A DNA stretch of 64,000 bases from Tepidiforma bonchosmolovskayae (GTDB taxonomy: Bacteria; Chloroflexota; Dehalococcoidia; Tepidiformales; Tepidiformaceae): NCBI RefSeq assembly GCF_008838325.1, contig NZ_CP042829.1, positions 1,054,001 to 1,118,000 on the forward strand, read 5' to 3'. Shown piece after piece: positions 7,377-14,735 of the stretch. Numbering within the stretch: position 1 is the first letter of the stretch; every line of letters begins with the position of its first letter. The translations under genes were made by a program, and so were the position numbers. The notes beneath the pieces were generated by a model, which did no database searches, was not told the DNA's origin, and saw only the letters and a program-made list of their open reading frames with translations.

Positions 7377-8552
7377 ATGCGGTTCCGCTACGACCCTGAA
7401 ACCGAGGCGTTCCGCGAGGAGGTTCGCCAGTTCATCCGTGAGCACCTGCCGCCGGAGGAGGAGCGGCTCCGCCGGGGCTTCGAGGGCGGGTTCCGCTCTC
7501 CCGAGGAGGAGAAGGCCTACGTGATGGGCTTCCAGCGGAAGCTCGCCGAGCGGGGCTGGCTGGCGATGGCCTGGCCGAAGGAGTACGGCGGCGGCGGCGC
7601 TTCGCACATGAAGCAGCTCGTCTACAACGAGGAGATGGCCTACGCGCAGGCGCCGGTCGGCAACATGGGTATCGCCTGGGTGGGCCCGAGCCTGATGCTC
7701 TACGGGACGGAGGAGCAGAAGCGCACGTTCATCCCCCGGATTGCGCAGGCGCAGGACTGGTGGTGCACGCTCTACAGCGAGCCGGGCGCGGGTTCGGACC
7801 TGGCGGCGCTGCAGACGCGGGCGGTCCGCGACGGCGACGATTATGTCATTAACGGCCAGAAGATTTGGACCTCAGGCGGGCACCTGGCCGACTGGGGGTG
7901 GCTGGCGGCGCGGACAGACCCGGATGCGCCGAAGCACAAGGGGATCACGATGTTCATGGTGAACATGAAGAGCCCGGGGATTACGGTGCGCCCGCTCATC
8001 AACATGGCGAACCGGCACGGCTTCAACGAAGTGTTCTTCGAGGATGTGCGGGTGCCGGCGACGCAGGTGGTGGGGGAGGTGAACCGGGGCTGGTACCACA
8101 TGGCGGTGGCGCTTGATTTCGAACGCTCCGGCATCCAGGCGTATGCGGGCGGGCGGCGCTCGGTGGAGCGGCTGGTGGCGCTGGCGAAGGAGCGCCCGGA
8201 GCTGGTGCGGCGGCGCCCGGGCATCCGGCACGAGCTCGCTGACCGGGCGGTGGAGGTGAACGTGGGAACGTTCCTGGCGTACCGGGTGGCGACGATGCAG
8301 GCGCGGGGGCTGGTGCCGAACACGGAGGCGTCGGCCTCGAAGCTGTTCGGGAGCGAGCTCACGCAGCGGATTGCGCTGACGGGGATGCACCTGCTGGGGA
8401 TGGCGGGTCAGCTCCGCGACGGGAGCCCGCACATGGTGATCGACCAGGCGACGGGCTACCTGCAGGCGGTGAGCGCGACGATTGCGGCAGGGACGAGCGA
8501 GATCCAGCGCGGGATTATCGCGACGCGCGGGCTCGGTCTGCCGCGCGGGTAG
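7377..8552 (+). CDS. acyl-CoA dehydrogenase
   Basis: A 391-residue flavoprotein of the acyl-CoA dehydrogenase family. The FAD-binding middle domain motif WWCTLYSEPGAGSDLAALQT (about 124-143) and VINGQKIWTSGG are conserved, and the C-terminal domain ends with AAGTSEIQRGIIATRGLGLP, the usual FAD-contacting segment. Length is normal. It oxidises an acyl-CoA to the 2,3-enoyl-CoA, passing electrons to ETF; the chain type cannot be read, but the sequence style resembles FadE-type enzymes used for branched or steroid-like acyl chains. A TATAGT -10 box lies at 7337-7342. A HAD phosphatase gene follows after 4 bases. Confidence 0.9.
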   Translation: MRFRYDPETEAFREEVRQFIREHLPPEEERLRRGFEGGFRSPEEEKAYVMGFQRKLAERGWLAMAWPKEYGGGGASHMKQLVYNEEMAYAQAPVGNMGIAWVGPSLMLYGTEEQKRTFIPRIAQAQDWWCTLYSEPGAGSDLAALQTRAVRDGDDYVINGQKIWTSGGHLADWGWLAARTDPDAPKHKGITMFMVNMKSPGITVRPLINMANRHGFNEVFFEDVRVPATQVVGEVNRGWYHMAVALDFERSGIQAYAGGRRSVERLVALAKERPELVRRRPGIRHELADRAVEVNVGTFLAYRVATMQARGLVPNTEASASKLFGSELTQRIALTGMHLLGMAGQLRDGSPHMVIDQATGYLQAVSATIAAGTSEIQRGIIATRGLGLPRG

Positions 8553-8556
8553 GGGC

Positions 8557-9351
8557 ATGCGGTATCGGCTGCTGGCTATCGACCTCGACGGCACGCTGCT
8601 GAACGGGGCGGGCGGGCTGACGCCGCGGACGGCGGAGGCGCTGCTCCGGGCGGCGGCGGCGGGACTGGTGGTGGCGCCGGCGACGGCACGCTGGTACCAA
8701 GCGGCGGTCCGGCCGTTTGCGGCGGCGGGGCTGGAGGTGGCCGCGATCGCCTCGGCGGGGGCCGATGTGCGCGCGCCGGGCGGGCGGACGGTCGCGCAGG
8801 CGCCGCTGCCGGAGGAGTTCGCGCGGTTCATCGCGGAGCTGTGCGACCGGGCGGGATGGCCGGCGACGGTGGCGCTGCCGGATTTCGCCTACCGGCGGGC
8901 GAACGAGCTGCCGCCATGGGCGGCGAACGCGCCGGAGTGGCTGCGGCCGGTGACCTCGCTGCGGGAGGCCGACCTGCGCGGGGCCCTGGCGGTGCTGGCT
9001 GAGCCGGGGGCCGAGGACCCGCACCTCGCAGAGCTGCGGGCGTGGCGCGACCGGGTGGAGCTGTTCGATGCGCTGGCGTTCACGGGCGACGGGATGGTGA
9101 GCGTGACGGCGAAGGGCGTCGATAAGGGGGCCGGGCTGCGGGCGCTCTGCGCGGCGCTGGGGATCGACCCGGCGGAGGCCGTCGCCATCGGCGATTCGGA
9201 GGTGGATGTGCCGATGTTCGAAGCGGCGGGGCTGGCGGTTGCGGTCGCGACGGGCACGCCGGCTGCGCTGTCAGCCGCGCGGGAGGTGATCGCCGGGCCT
9301 GAGGAGGAAGGGGTCGCGCAGTTTATCGAGGAGCTGCTGCGGCGCGGGTGA
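8557..9351 (+). CDS. HAD-superfamily hydrolase, Cof type
   Basis: A 264-residue HAD phosphatase. Motif I is LLAIDLDGTLL (nucleophile Asp near residue 8), the conserved Lys is in VTAKGVDKGAGLRALC, and motif IV is AIGDSEVDVPMFEAAG, the usual GDxxND/GDsxvD type. A C2B cap lies between motifs I and III, as in Cof/YidA proteins that dephosphorylate sugar phosphates or cofactor intermediates. The ATG at 8557 directly precedes the conserved strand, so it is preferred over the upstream in-frame ATG at 8482 that overlaps the preceding gene. Confidence 0.88.
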   Translation: MRYRLLAIDLDGTLLNGAGGLTPRTAEALLRAAAAGLVVAPATARWYQAAVRPFAAAGLEVAAIASAGADVRAPGGRTVAQAPLPEEFARFIAELCDRAGWPATVALPDFAYRRANELPPWAANAPEWLRPVTSLREADLRGALAVLAEPGAEDPHLAELRAWRDRVELFDALAFTGDGMVSVTAKGVDKGAGLRALCAALGIDPAEAVAIGDSEVDVPMFEAAGLAVAVATGTPAALSAAREVIAGPEEEGVAQFIEELLRRG

Positions 9352-9360
9352 GGCGGGGCG

Positions 9361-10335
9361 CTACCGGACGCGCAGGGTGCGCGGCGCGCTCCATGCGGTG
9401 GGTTCGGCGCCGATGCGGGTGCGGACGCGCCAGGTGTAGTCGCCGGGGCCGGGCGGGGTGAAGCGCTGGGCCTGGGCCGAGGAGACGCGCCGGTGGACCA
9501 CCTCGCCGGTGGGACCGACGACTTCGAGTTCGTAGCCGGTGACGCCGGGGCAGGCGGACCAGCTGAGGAGGATCTCGTCCCCGGCGACGGACGGGGCGCC
9601 GTCGGCGGGCTGCCAGGGGGCGGCCTGGCAGCGGTAGGTGAACTCGGTCGGCAGGGTGCAGGTGAGGTCGGCGTGCGGCATGGCACCGGCCGCGGGGACG
9701 AACCAGGAGGCGAAGCCGGCGCTCGCGGCGGCGATGCGGCGGGCTGCGCCGGCCCGGTCGACCACCCAGAGCGCCTTGTGCGCGCCTTCGGCGAGGAGGA
9801 CGGCGGCGCCATCGGGCGACCAGGTGACCATGGCGAGGGGGCCGCGCCCGGCGCCGGGGGCGAGGAGGACGCGCCGTTCGGACCCGTCGGCGGAGGTCCA
9901 GGCGGCCGACCCGTCGACGATATCGATGCGCTCGCCGAGGACGGAATAGAACTGGGGTGCGCCGACCTGGTAGATGCGGGGCGATTCGGCGACGGGGTCG
10001 AGGGCGAACTCAGCGCCGGTGGAGATGCGCAGGCCGCGCCAGCCGAGGCGGGCAAGCTCGGGGGTGACGTAGGCGATGGTGTCGGCGTCGAGCCAGGTGA
10101 GGGCGGTGACACGGCCCCGGGTCGCGGGGCAATGGGTCCCGCGGGCGTCGTCGCGGAGGCGGACCCAGGCGATGCAGCCATCGGCGTCGAGATAGGCGAT
10201 GGCGCCGGAGTCGCCAGCGTCGCCCCCGAAATCAGCGCCGGGCGGGCGCGCGGGGGCAGGGCCGTTCGCGCAGGCGAGGAGGAGGGGCAATATGAGCCCG
10301 GGGAGCAGCAACAGGAACGCCCGCCGCGTCAGCAT
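9361..10335 (-). CDS. secreted lipoprotein with beta-propeller-like and FN3-like regions
   Basis: A 324-residue protein with a lipoprotein signal peptide: MLTRRAFLLLLPGLILPLLL followed by the lipobox Cys in LLAC (residue 22). The middle part has repeated strands with YLDADGCIAWVRL and TWSPDGAAVLLAEG, as in WD40-like (PD40/TolB-type) propeller blades, though there are too few for a full propeller. The last 80 residues (LLSWSACPGVTGYELEVVG ... YTWRVRTR) look like a fibronectin type III domain. It is likely anchored on the outside of the membrane; ligand and role are unknown. It converges with the HAD gene, leaving 9 bases. Confidence 0.75.
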   Translation of the reverse strand: MLTRRAFLLLLPGLILPLLLACANGPAPARPPGADFGGDAGDSGAIAYLDADGCIAWVRLRDDARGTHCPATRGRVTALTWLDADTIAYVTPELARLGWRGLRISTGAEFALDPVAESPRIYQVGAPQFYSVLGERIDIVDGSAAWTSADGSERRVLLAPGAGRGPLAMVTWSPDGAAVLLAEGAHKALWVVDRAGAARRIAAASAGFASWFVPAAGAMPHADLTCTLPTEFTYRCQAAPWQPADGAPSVAGDEILLSWSACPGVTGYELEVVGPTGEVVHRRVSSAQAQRFTPPGPGDYTWRVRTRIGAEPTAWSAPRTLRVR

Positions 10336-10363
10336 CGCTTCGAGCGTGGCACGGCGGGCGGGG

Positions 10364-10412
10364 GCTGCCAGCGGCCGACCGGCCGGGCGTCGGGGGACCG
10401 GCCGGCGGCAGC
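10364..10412. terminator. hairpin downstream of the CZB gene
   Basis: GCTGCC (10364-10369) pairs with GGCAGC (10407-10412), and inner CCGGCC/GGCCGG blocks extend the stem. It lies between the end of the gene at 10418 and the start of the lipoprotein gene at 10335, both on the minus strand. There is no clear T-run. Confidence 0.35.
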
Positions 10413-10417
10413 AGGGG

Positions 10418-10780
10418 TCAGGCGGCCTGGAGCTTCTTCAGGGCGTTGACGAGTGCGGTCGAGACCTTGCTGTAGGGGGAGCCCATCGCCATCGCCGCCT
10501 CGGCTTCGGCGCGCTTCCCGAGGAGAGCGAGGGAGAGGACTTTCGCGGCCTCCTGGTGGAACTCGGCGTGGAGCCTGCGGACCTCTTCGACGCCGGGGTG
10601 GCCGGGCATCTGGACCTTCGCCTCGCTGTAAATCCACTTGCCGAGGTCGCAGGCGTTATCGGTCTTGACGACTTCCGGGCGGAAGTCGCTCTTGCCGGTG
10701 GCGCAGGCGTCGCGCAGGCGCTGCTTCCACTGGCCGTGGGCGGCGATGGCCTTGGTGATGACATCGGTGCTGACGGGCAT
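10418..10780 (-). CDS. CZB (chemoreceptor zinc-binding) domain protein
   Basis: A 120-residue stand-alone CZB domain. The Zn ligands fit the family: H15 in AAHGQWK, C44 in DNACDLGKWIY, and H71 and H75 in RLHAEFH. CZB domains are usually attached to chemoreceptors or diguanylate cyclases and sense zinc or oxidants such as HOCl through the Cys; here no partner domain is fused. The ATG is preceded by AAAGGAGG at ideal spacing. It is divergent from the YeeE/YedE gene at 10916, so the two may share a regulatory region. Its signalling partner is unknown. Confidence 0.85.
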   Translation of the reverse strand: MPVSTDVITKAIAAHGQWKQRLRDACATGKSDFRPEVVKTDNACDLGKWIYSEAKVQMPGHPGVEEVRRLHAEFHQEAAKVLSLALLGKRAEAEAAMAMGSPYSKVSTALVNALKKLQAA

Positions 10781-10915
10781 TCGGTTCCTCCTTTGCGGTT
10801 GCCTGGCGGGTGGTTCCTCCGATTATTTCGGGCGAAACGATGCGGAACTTGAGGCCCGGTTTGGAAGCGCGACGGGGGCTATGCTGAAGTCTCACTGACG
10901 CATGGAGGACGTGGA

Positions 10916-11419
10916 ATGCCGCTGATACTGCATGACCTGGAGCCGCTGCACTGGGCGGTTGCCGGGGCGGGGATTGCGCTGGTGACGCTGGCGCTGCTGT
11001 CGGTGACGAGCCACCGGCTGGGGGTGTCGACGGGGTTCGAGAATGTGTGCGCGCTGGTGGTGAAGGCGCCGTACTTCGGGCGGGACGCCATCCGGGGGTC
11101 GAACGGGTGGCGGCTGCCGCTGCTGGGCGGGCTGGTGCTCGGCGGATTCCTTTCCGCCGTGCTGGGCGGTGGCTGGGAGCCGACGTGGGCGCTCGGGATG
11201 TTTGATACCGAAATCGGCTGGGGCCCGGCCGGGAAGCTCGCCTGGATGTTCGTCGGCGGGCTGCTGATCGGCTTCGGGACGCGGCTGGCCGGCGGGTGCA
11301 CGAGCGGGCACGGGATTTTCGGGCTTTCGAACCTGGAGCTGCCGAGCCTGGTGTCGACGGTGAGCTTCATGGCGGCCGGGGCCGTCACGACGAACCTCAT
11401 CTACCGCGTGCTGGTGTAA
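10916..11419 (+). CDS. YeeE/YedE family sulfur-compound transporter, first half
   Basis: A 167-residue membrane protein with about four or five helices. The motif GGCTSGHGIFGLS (about 128-140) is the signature of the YeeE/YedE (DUF395, TsuA) family that carries thiosulfate or other reduced sulfur compounds; its Cys is part of the transport path in studied members. This is the PmpA-like half of a split transporter, with the second half following 12 bases later. GGAGG at 10904-10908 sets the start. A -10-like TATGCT lies at 10880-10885. The divergent CZB gene may be functionally linked through redox sensing, but that is only inference. Confidence 0.85.
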   Translation: MPLILHDLEPLHWAVAGAGIALVTLALLSVTSHRLGVSTGFENVCALVVKAPYFGRDAIRGSNGWRLPLLGGLVLGGFLSAVLGGGWEPTWALGMFDTEIGWGPAGKLAWMFVGGLLIGFGTRLAGGCTSGHGIFGLSNLELPSLVSTVSFMAAGAVTTNLIYRVLV

Positions 11420-11431
11420 CGGGGGACGGAG

Positions 11432-11878
11432 ATGGCAGTGTTCTACCTGGTCCTGGGGACGGTGTTCGGCTTCATCCTGAGCCGCTCGGGGGCGGCGGAT
11501 TACAACTACATCCAGGGGATGTTCCTGTTCGAGGAGTTCCAGCTCTACGGGATCATCGGCACGGCGGTGGCGCTGACGGCGCCGGGCATCTGGCTGCTGA
11601 AGCGGTACGGGAAGACGCTGACGGGGCGGCCGCTGGTCATCGAGCGGAAGGCGGGGCACCGGGGGAACGTGTACGGAGGCATCCTGTTCGGCGTGGGGTG
11701 GTCGATCACGGGGATGTGCCCGGGGCCGGTGCTGGTGAACGTCGGCGAGGGGAAGCTGTATGCGCTGGCGGCACTGGCGGGGGTGCTGGTGGGCGCGGCC
11801 ATTTTCGGGTGCTCGTACCGGGTGCTGGCACGGCCGTTCCGCCTGCCGCCGCTGGCAGTGGGGACGGGCGAGGGCTGA
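11432..11878 (+). CDS. YeeE/YedE family sulfur-compound transporter, second half
   Basis: A 148-residue membrane protein that complements the preceding one. It has about four helices and the motif GVGWSITGMCPGPVLVNVGEG, matching the second conserved G-x-CPGP element of YeeE/YedE proteins. In full-length family members both Cys-containing motifs are in one chain; here they are in two adjacent genes, as in the PmpA/PmpB pairs. The two proteins probably assemble into one pore. The terminator-like hairpin at 11943-11968 follows. Confidence 0.85.
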   Translation: MAVFYLVLGTVFGFILSRSGAADYNYIQGMFLFEEFQLYGIIGTAVALTAPGIWLLKRYGKTLTGRPLVIERKAGHRGNVYGGILFGVGWSITGMCPGPVLVNVGEGKLYALAALAGVLVGAAIFGCSYRVLARPFRLPPLAVGTGEG

Positions 11879-11942
11879 GGGGACGAGAAACTGTTCAGCC
11901 CGGTGATCGGATGAAAGGTTGTTGCCACCCTGGCGGGTAAGG

Positions 11943-11968
11943 TGAAAGGTTCGGGCCGCAACCTTTCA
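11943..11968. terminator. terminator-like hairpin between convergent genes
   Basis: TGAAAGGTT and AACCTTTCA form a perfect 9-bp stem around CGGGCCGC. It sits between the end of the transporter pair (11878) and the end of the esterase gene (11997), so it can serve both strands. The T-run in the stem arm (CTTTC) is short. Confidence 0.6.
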
Positions 11969-11996
11969 GGGTGTGACGCGGCGGGCAGCCAGCGGA

Positions 11997-12938
11997 TCAG
12001 GCGGCGAACTGGCGGGCGAGCCATTCCTCCATGTCGCGGCGGGCGAGCCGGGCGAGGCGGGTGCCGGGGGTGAGGCCGTCGAAGCCGTGCGGGGCGCCGG
12101 CGTAGAGGCGGAGGTCGGCCGGGACCCCGGCGTGGGTAAGCCGCATGGCGTAATCGACGTCTTCGTCGAGGAAGCCGTCGAGGCTGCCGACCATGAGGTA
12201 CGCCGGGGGAAGGCCGCGGAGGTCGGCGGCGCGGGCGGCGGCCGCGTACGGCGGGACATCGCCGCCGAAGAGCGGACCGAGGTAGGCGCGCCAGCCGGCT
12301 TCGTTCGAGCGGGGCGTCCAGACGGGGACCTCCCAGCGGCTGGAGGGGGTGGTCATGCGGTCATCGAGCATGGGGTAGATGAGGAGCTGGAAGGCGATGG
12401 GGAATTCGGCGCGGTCGCGGACGAGGAGGGCGAGAGCGGAGGCGAGCCCGCCGCCGGCGGAGGCGCCGCCGATGCCGAGCCGGGCGCGGTCGATGCCGAG
12501 GTCGGCGGCGTGTTCATACACCCAGCGGAGGCCGGCGTAGCAGTCTTCGAGCGGCCCGGGGTACGGCGTTTCGGGGGCGAGGCGGTATTCGACGGAGATG
12601 CCGACGCAGGAGAGGGCCGGGCACCAGCGGTCGAAGCGGAGGTCGTCCATGGCGCGGGAGCCGAGGACGTAGCCGCCGCCGTGCATGTGGTAGAGCGCCG
12701 GGAGCAGGCCGGCGGCGCCCTTCGGGCGGTGGACGCGGATGACCACGTCGGGGGCGCCGGGCGGGCCGGGCACGGTGAGATCACGCCGTTCGACGGCGTC
12801 GGAGAGCTGGACCTGGGCGAGCATGGCTTCGCGCTGGGCGCGGAGCGCCGGGAGCTGTTCCGGCGTGAAGCCATCGAACGACGGCATGCCGGCGAGGGCT
12901 TCGGCGATTTCGGGGTCGAGGAGGGCGCTGGCATCCAT
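11997..12938 (-). CDS. alpha/beta hydrolase, HSL-type esterase
   Basis: A 313-residue esterase or lipase of the hormone-sensitive lipase family. The oxyanion-hole motif HGGGYVLGS is near residue 88, the nucleophile Ser is in GGASAGGGLA (GxSxG), the catalytic Asp is likely in DGFLDEDVDYA, and the catalytic His is in GAPHGFDG. The start ATG at 12938 precedes MDASALLDPEIAEAL, a usual N-terminal cap of the family; the frame is open upstream but that part overlaps the divergent gene. The enzyme hydrolyses short to medium acyl esters in the cytoplasm. Confidence 0.9.
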   Translation of the reverse strand: MDASALLDPEIAEALAGMPSFDGFTPEQLPALRAQREAMLAQVQLSDAVERRDLTVPGPPGAPDVVIRVHRPKGAAGLLPALYHMHGGGYVLGSRAMDDLRFDRWCPALSCVGISVEYRLAPETPYPGPLEDCYAGLRWVYEHAADLGIDRARLGIGGASAGGGLASALALLVRDRAEFPIAFQLLIYPMLDDRMTTPSSRWEVPVWTPRSNEAGWRAYLGPLFGGDVPPYAAAARAADLRGLPPAYLMVGSLDGFLDEDVDYAMRLTHAGVPADLRLYAGAPHGFDGLTPGTRLARLARRDMEEWLARQFAA

Positions 12939-13036
12939 GGGCGGGCTCCGGGGCTGGCTGGCCGGGATGGTAGCGCGCCGACAGCGAACCGCAAGGGCAG
13001 GGTAGGATGGTCGGCACCGCCACGGGGAGGTTTGCG

Positions 13037-13990
13037 ATGCAGATTGGACTGATGGTCGAAGGCCAGAACGGGCTGACGTGGGAGCGGTGGCTGCACATTC
13101 TGCGGCTGGCCGAACGGCTTGGGTTCCCGACACTGTTCCGGTCGGACCACTACTTCATCGGGCCGCAGCAGGATTCGCTGGAGGCGTACCTTTCGTTCGC
13201 GGTGGCTGCGCGGGAGACCTCGCGCATCCGGTTCGGGCCGCTGGTTTCGCCAGTGACGTTCCGGACGCCGGTGGATGTGGCGCGGATGGCGGCGCAGATC
13301 GACCTGCTGAGCGGCGGCCGGTTTGTGATGGGGCTGGGCGCGGGGTGGAACGAGGCGGAGCACCGGGCGTACGGCATCCCGTTCCCGCCGATCGGGGAGC
13401 GGTTCGCGCGGCTGGAGGAGGCGATCCGGCTGATGAAGACGCTCTGGAGCGAGGGGCCGGCGGATTTCGACGGGCGGTTCTACCGGCTGGAGGGCGCGAA
13501 CCTGCTGCCGAAGCCTTCGCCGGGCCGGCCGCCCATCCTCATCGGCGGGAGCGGCGAGAAGAAGACGCTCCGCCTGGTGGCGATGTATGCGGACGAATGG
13601 AACGCGGTGAATCTCTCGCCGGAGGCGTACGCGCAGAAGGCGGCGGTGCTGGAGCGCCACTGCGAGGCAGTCGGACGGGACCCCGCGACGATCCGGCGGT
13701 CGATGATGACCTTCGCGGTCATCGGGCCGGATGAGCGCACACTGGACCGCGCGACGGAGCGGATGATGCGGATGTGGGGCGCACCGGCCGGAACGACGCC
13801 GGCGCAGTACCGGGAGGGACTGCGGGCGCGGGGGATGATCGTCGGCGGCAGGGAGGCGATTCTCGAGGCGCTCGGGCGGTACGCGGAGCACGGGCTGCAG
13901 GAGGTGCAGTTCCAGCACTTCCTGTTCGACGACGATACGGTGCCGGAGTTCCTCGCTGCGGAGGTTGCGCCGGCCGCGGCAGGGCTGTAA
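13037..13990 (+). CDS. LLM class F420-dependent oxidoreductase
   Basis: A 317-residue TIM-barrel protein of the luciferase-like monooxygenase family. The start MQIGLMVEGQNGLTWERWL, the middle ARMAAQIDLLSGGRFVMGLG and GAGWNEAEHRAYGIPFPP are diagnostic of the F420-dependent subgroup. GGGAGG lies just before the ATG at 13037. It probably reduces or oxidises an unknown substrate with F420 or FMN. It is divergent from the esterase gene, with fewer than 100 bases between the starts. Confidence 0.88.
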   Translation: MQIGLMVEGQNGLTWERWLHILRLAERLGFPTLFRSDHYFIGPQQDSLEAYLSFAVAARETSRIRFGPLVSPVTFRTPVDVARMAAQIDLLSGGRFVMGLGAGWNEAEHRAYGIPFPPIGERFARLEEAIRLMKTLWSEGPADFDGRFYRLEGANLLPKPSPGRPPILIGGSGEKKTLRLVAMYADEWNAVNLSPEAYAQKAAVLERHCEAVGRDPATIRRSMMTFAVIGPDERTLDRATERMMRMWGAPAGTTPAQYREGLRARGMIVGGREAILEALGRYAEHGLQEVQFQHFLFDDDTVPEFLAAEVAPAAAGL

Positions 13991-14171
13991 CCGGAGCGTC
14001 ACGGACCGTCACCGGGCGGATGCGGAGGGGCCGTTTTTCGGGGCGTTGGCAGGCGGTTTACGGGCCGTTTGCAATTCGGCGGGCCTGTTCCGGGGGTTCC
14101 ACTGGCGTGTTACCGAACCGGTTTTGGGGGGCCTGTTGGGGCCGCGGCGGGGTGCCGTCTTTGCGAATACG

Positions 14172-14555
14172 ATGCGCCACCTGCAGCCGGTCCTGCGGTC
14201 CGATGAGCTGCCCGCCGAGGGCGAGCGGGTGACGCTCGTTGCGGGCGAGCGGCGCCGGGTGCTGTACGTCGAAGGCGACGCCTCGCTCGAGGTGATCCTG
14301 GCGGCGCTGGAGGCCTGGGGGCTGCGAGTGCGGGCGGAGCGGGAGCGGCAGCAGGCGGCCCCGGGCGGCGCGGGCGCGCCGGCCCCGGGGACGGACCAGG
14401 CGGAGGGGGTGCCGGCGTGGGTGACGCGGCGGCCGGCGCTGCCGAAGGTGAGCCGGCTGGAGAACGTACTGTCGCCGCTGTGGTTCCCGGCGCGGCGACC
14501 GGTGAGCGGGACGGAGCCGGTGACGGCGTTCAGCTGGTTCGGGCGGGCGGCGTAG
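14172..14555 (+). CDS. hypothetical protein (127 aa)
   Basis: A soluble protein I do not recognise. The N-terminal half (TLVAGERRRVLYVEGDASLE) predicts strands and a helix, and the C-terminal third is a Pro/Gly-rich linker followed by LENVLSPLWFPARRPVSG. The ATG at 14172 is the first start that leaves a native-looking N-terminus; the frame is open up to 13965 through less protein-like DNA. The stretch 13991-14171 therefore has no assigned gene and may hold its promoter. It stands alone before a purine-rich repeat. Confidence 0.45.
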   Translation: MRHLQPVLRSDELPAEGERVTLVAGERRRVLYVEGDASLEVILAALEAWGLRVRAERERQQAAPGGAGAPAPGTDQAEGVPAWVTRRPALPKVSRLENVLSPLWFPARRPVSGTEPVTAFSWFGRAA

Positions 14556-14617
14556 CGGGGAGCAGGGAGCGGGGAGCAGGGAACGGGGAGCGGGGAGCAG
14601 GGAGCGGGGAGCGGGAT
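14556..14617. repeat. purine-rich direct repeat (GGGAGCA/GGGAGCG units)
   Basis: About eight imperfect 7-8 base units GGGAGCR follow the stop codon at 14555 on the plus strand. The strand bias (nearly all purine) and the G-runs could support triplex or G-quadruplex structures. The repeat lies in the intergenic region before the ABC exporter genes. Confidence 0.7.
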
Positions 14618-14735
14618 TGGTGAATGGCGGTTAACTATTGAGCGGAGCGGGCGTTTGGATAAGTATCGACAATGAAGGCGGCGGCGCCTGGCGGGCCGCT
14701 GCGTGGTCGCTCCGGCGCTCACCCCGGGAGGCAGC

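Noticed and set aside
10364-10412. A structured RNA at the hairpin between the CZB and lipoprotein genes
   Set aside because: The pairing is explained by a simple terminator-like stem and the stretch is too short to argue for more.
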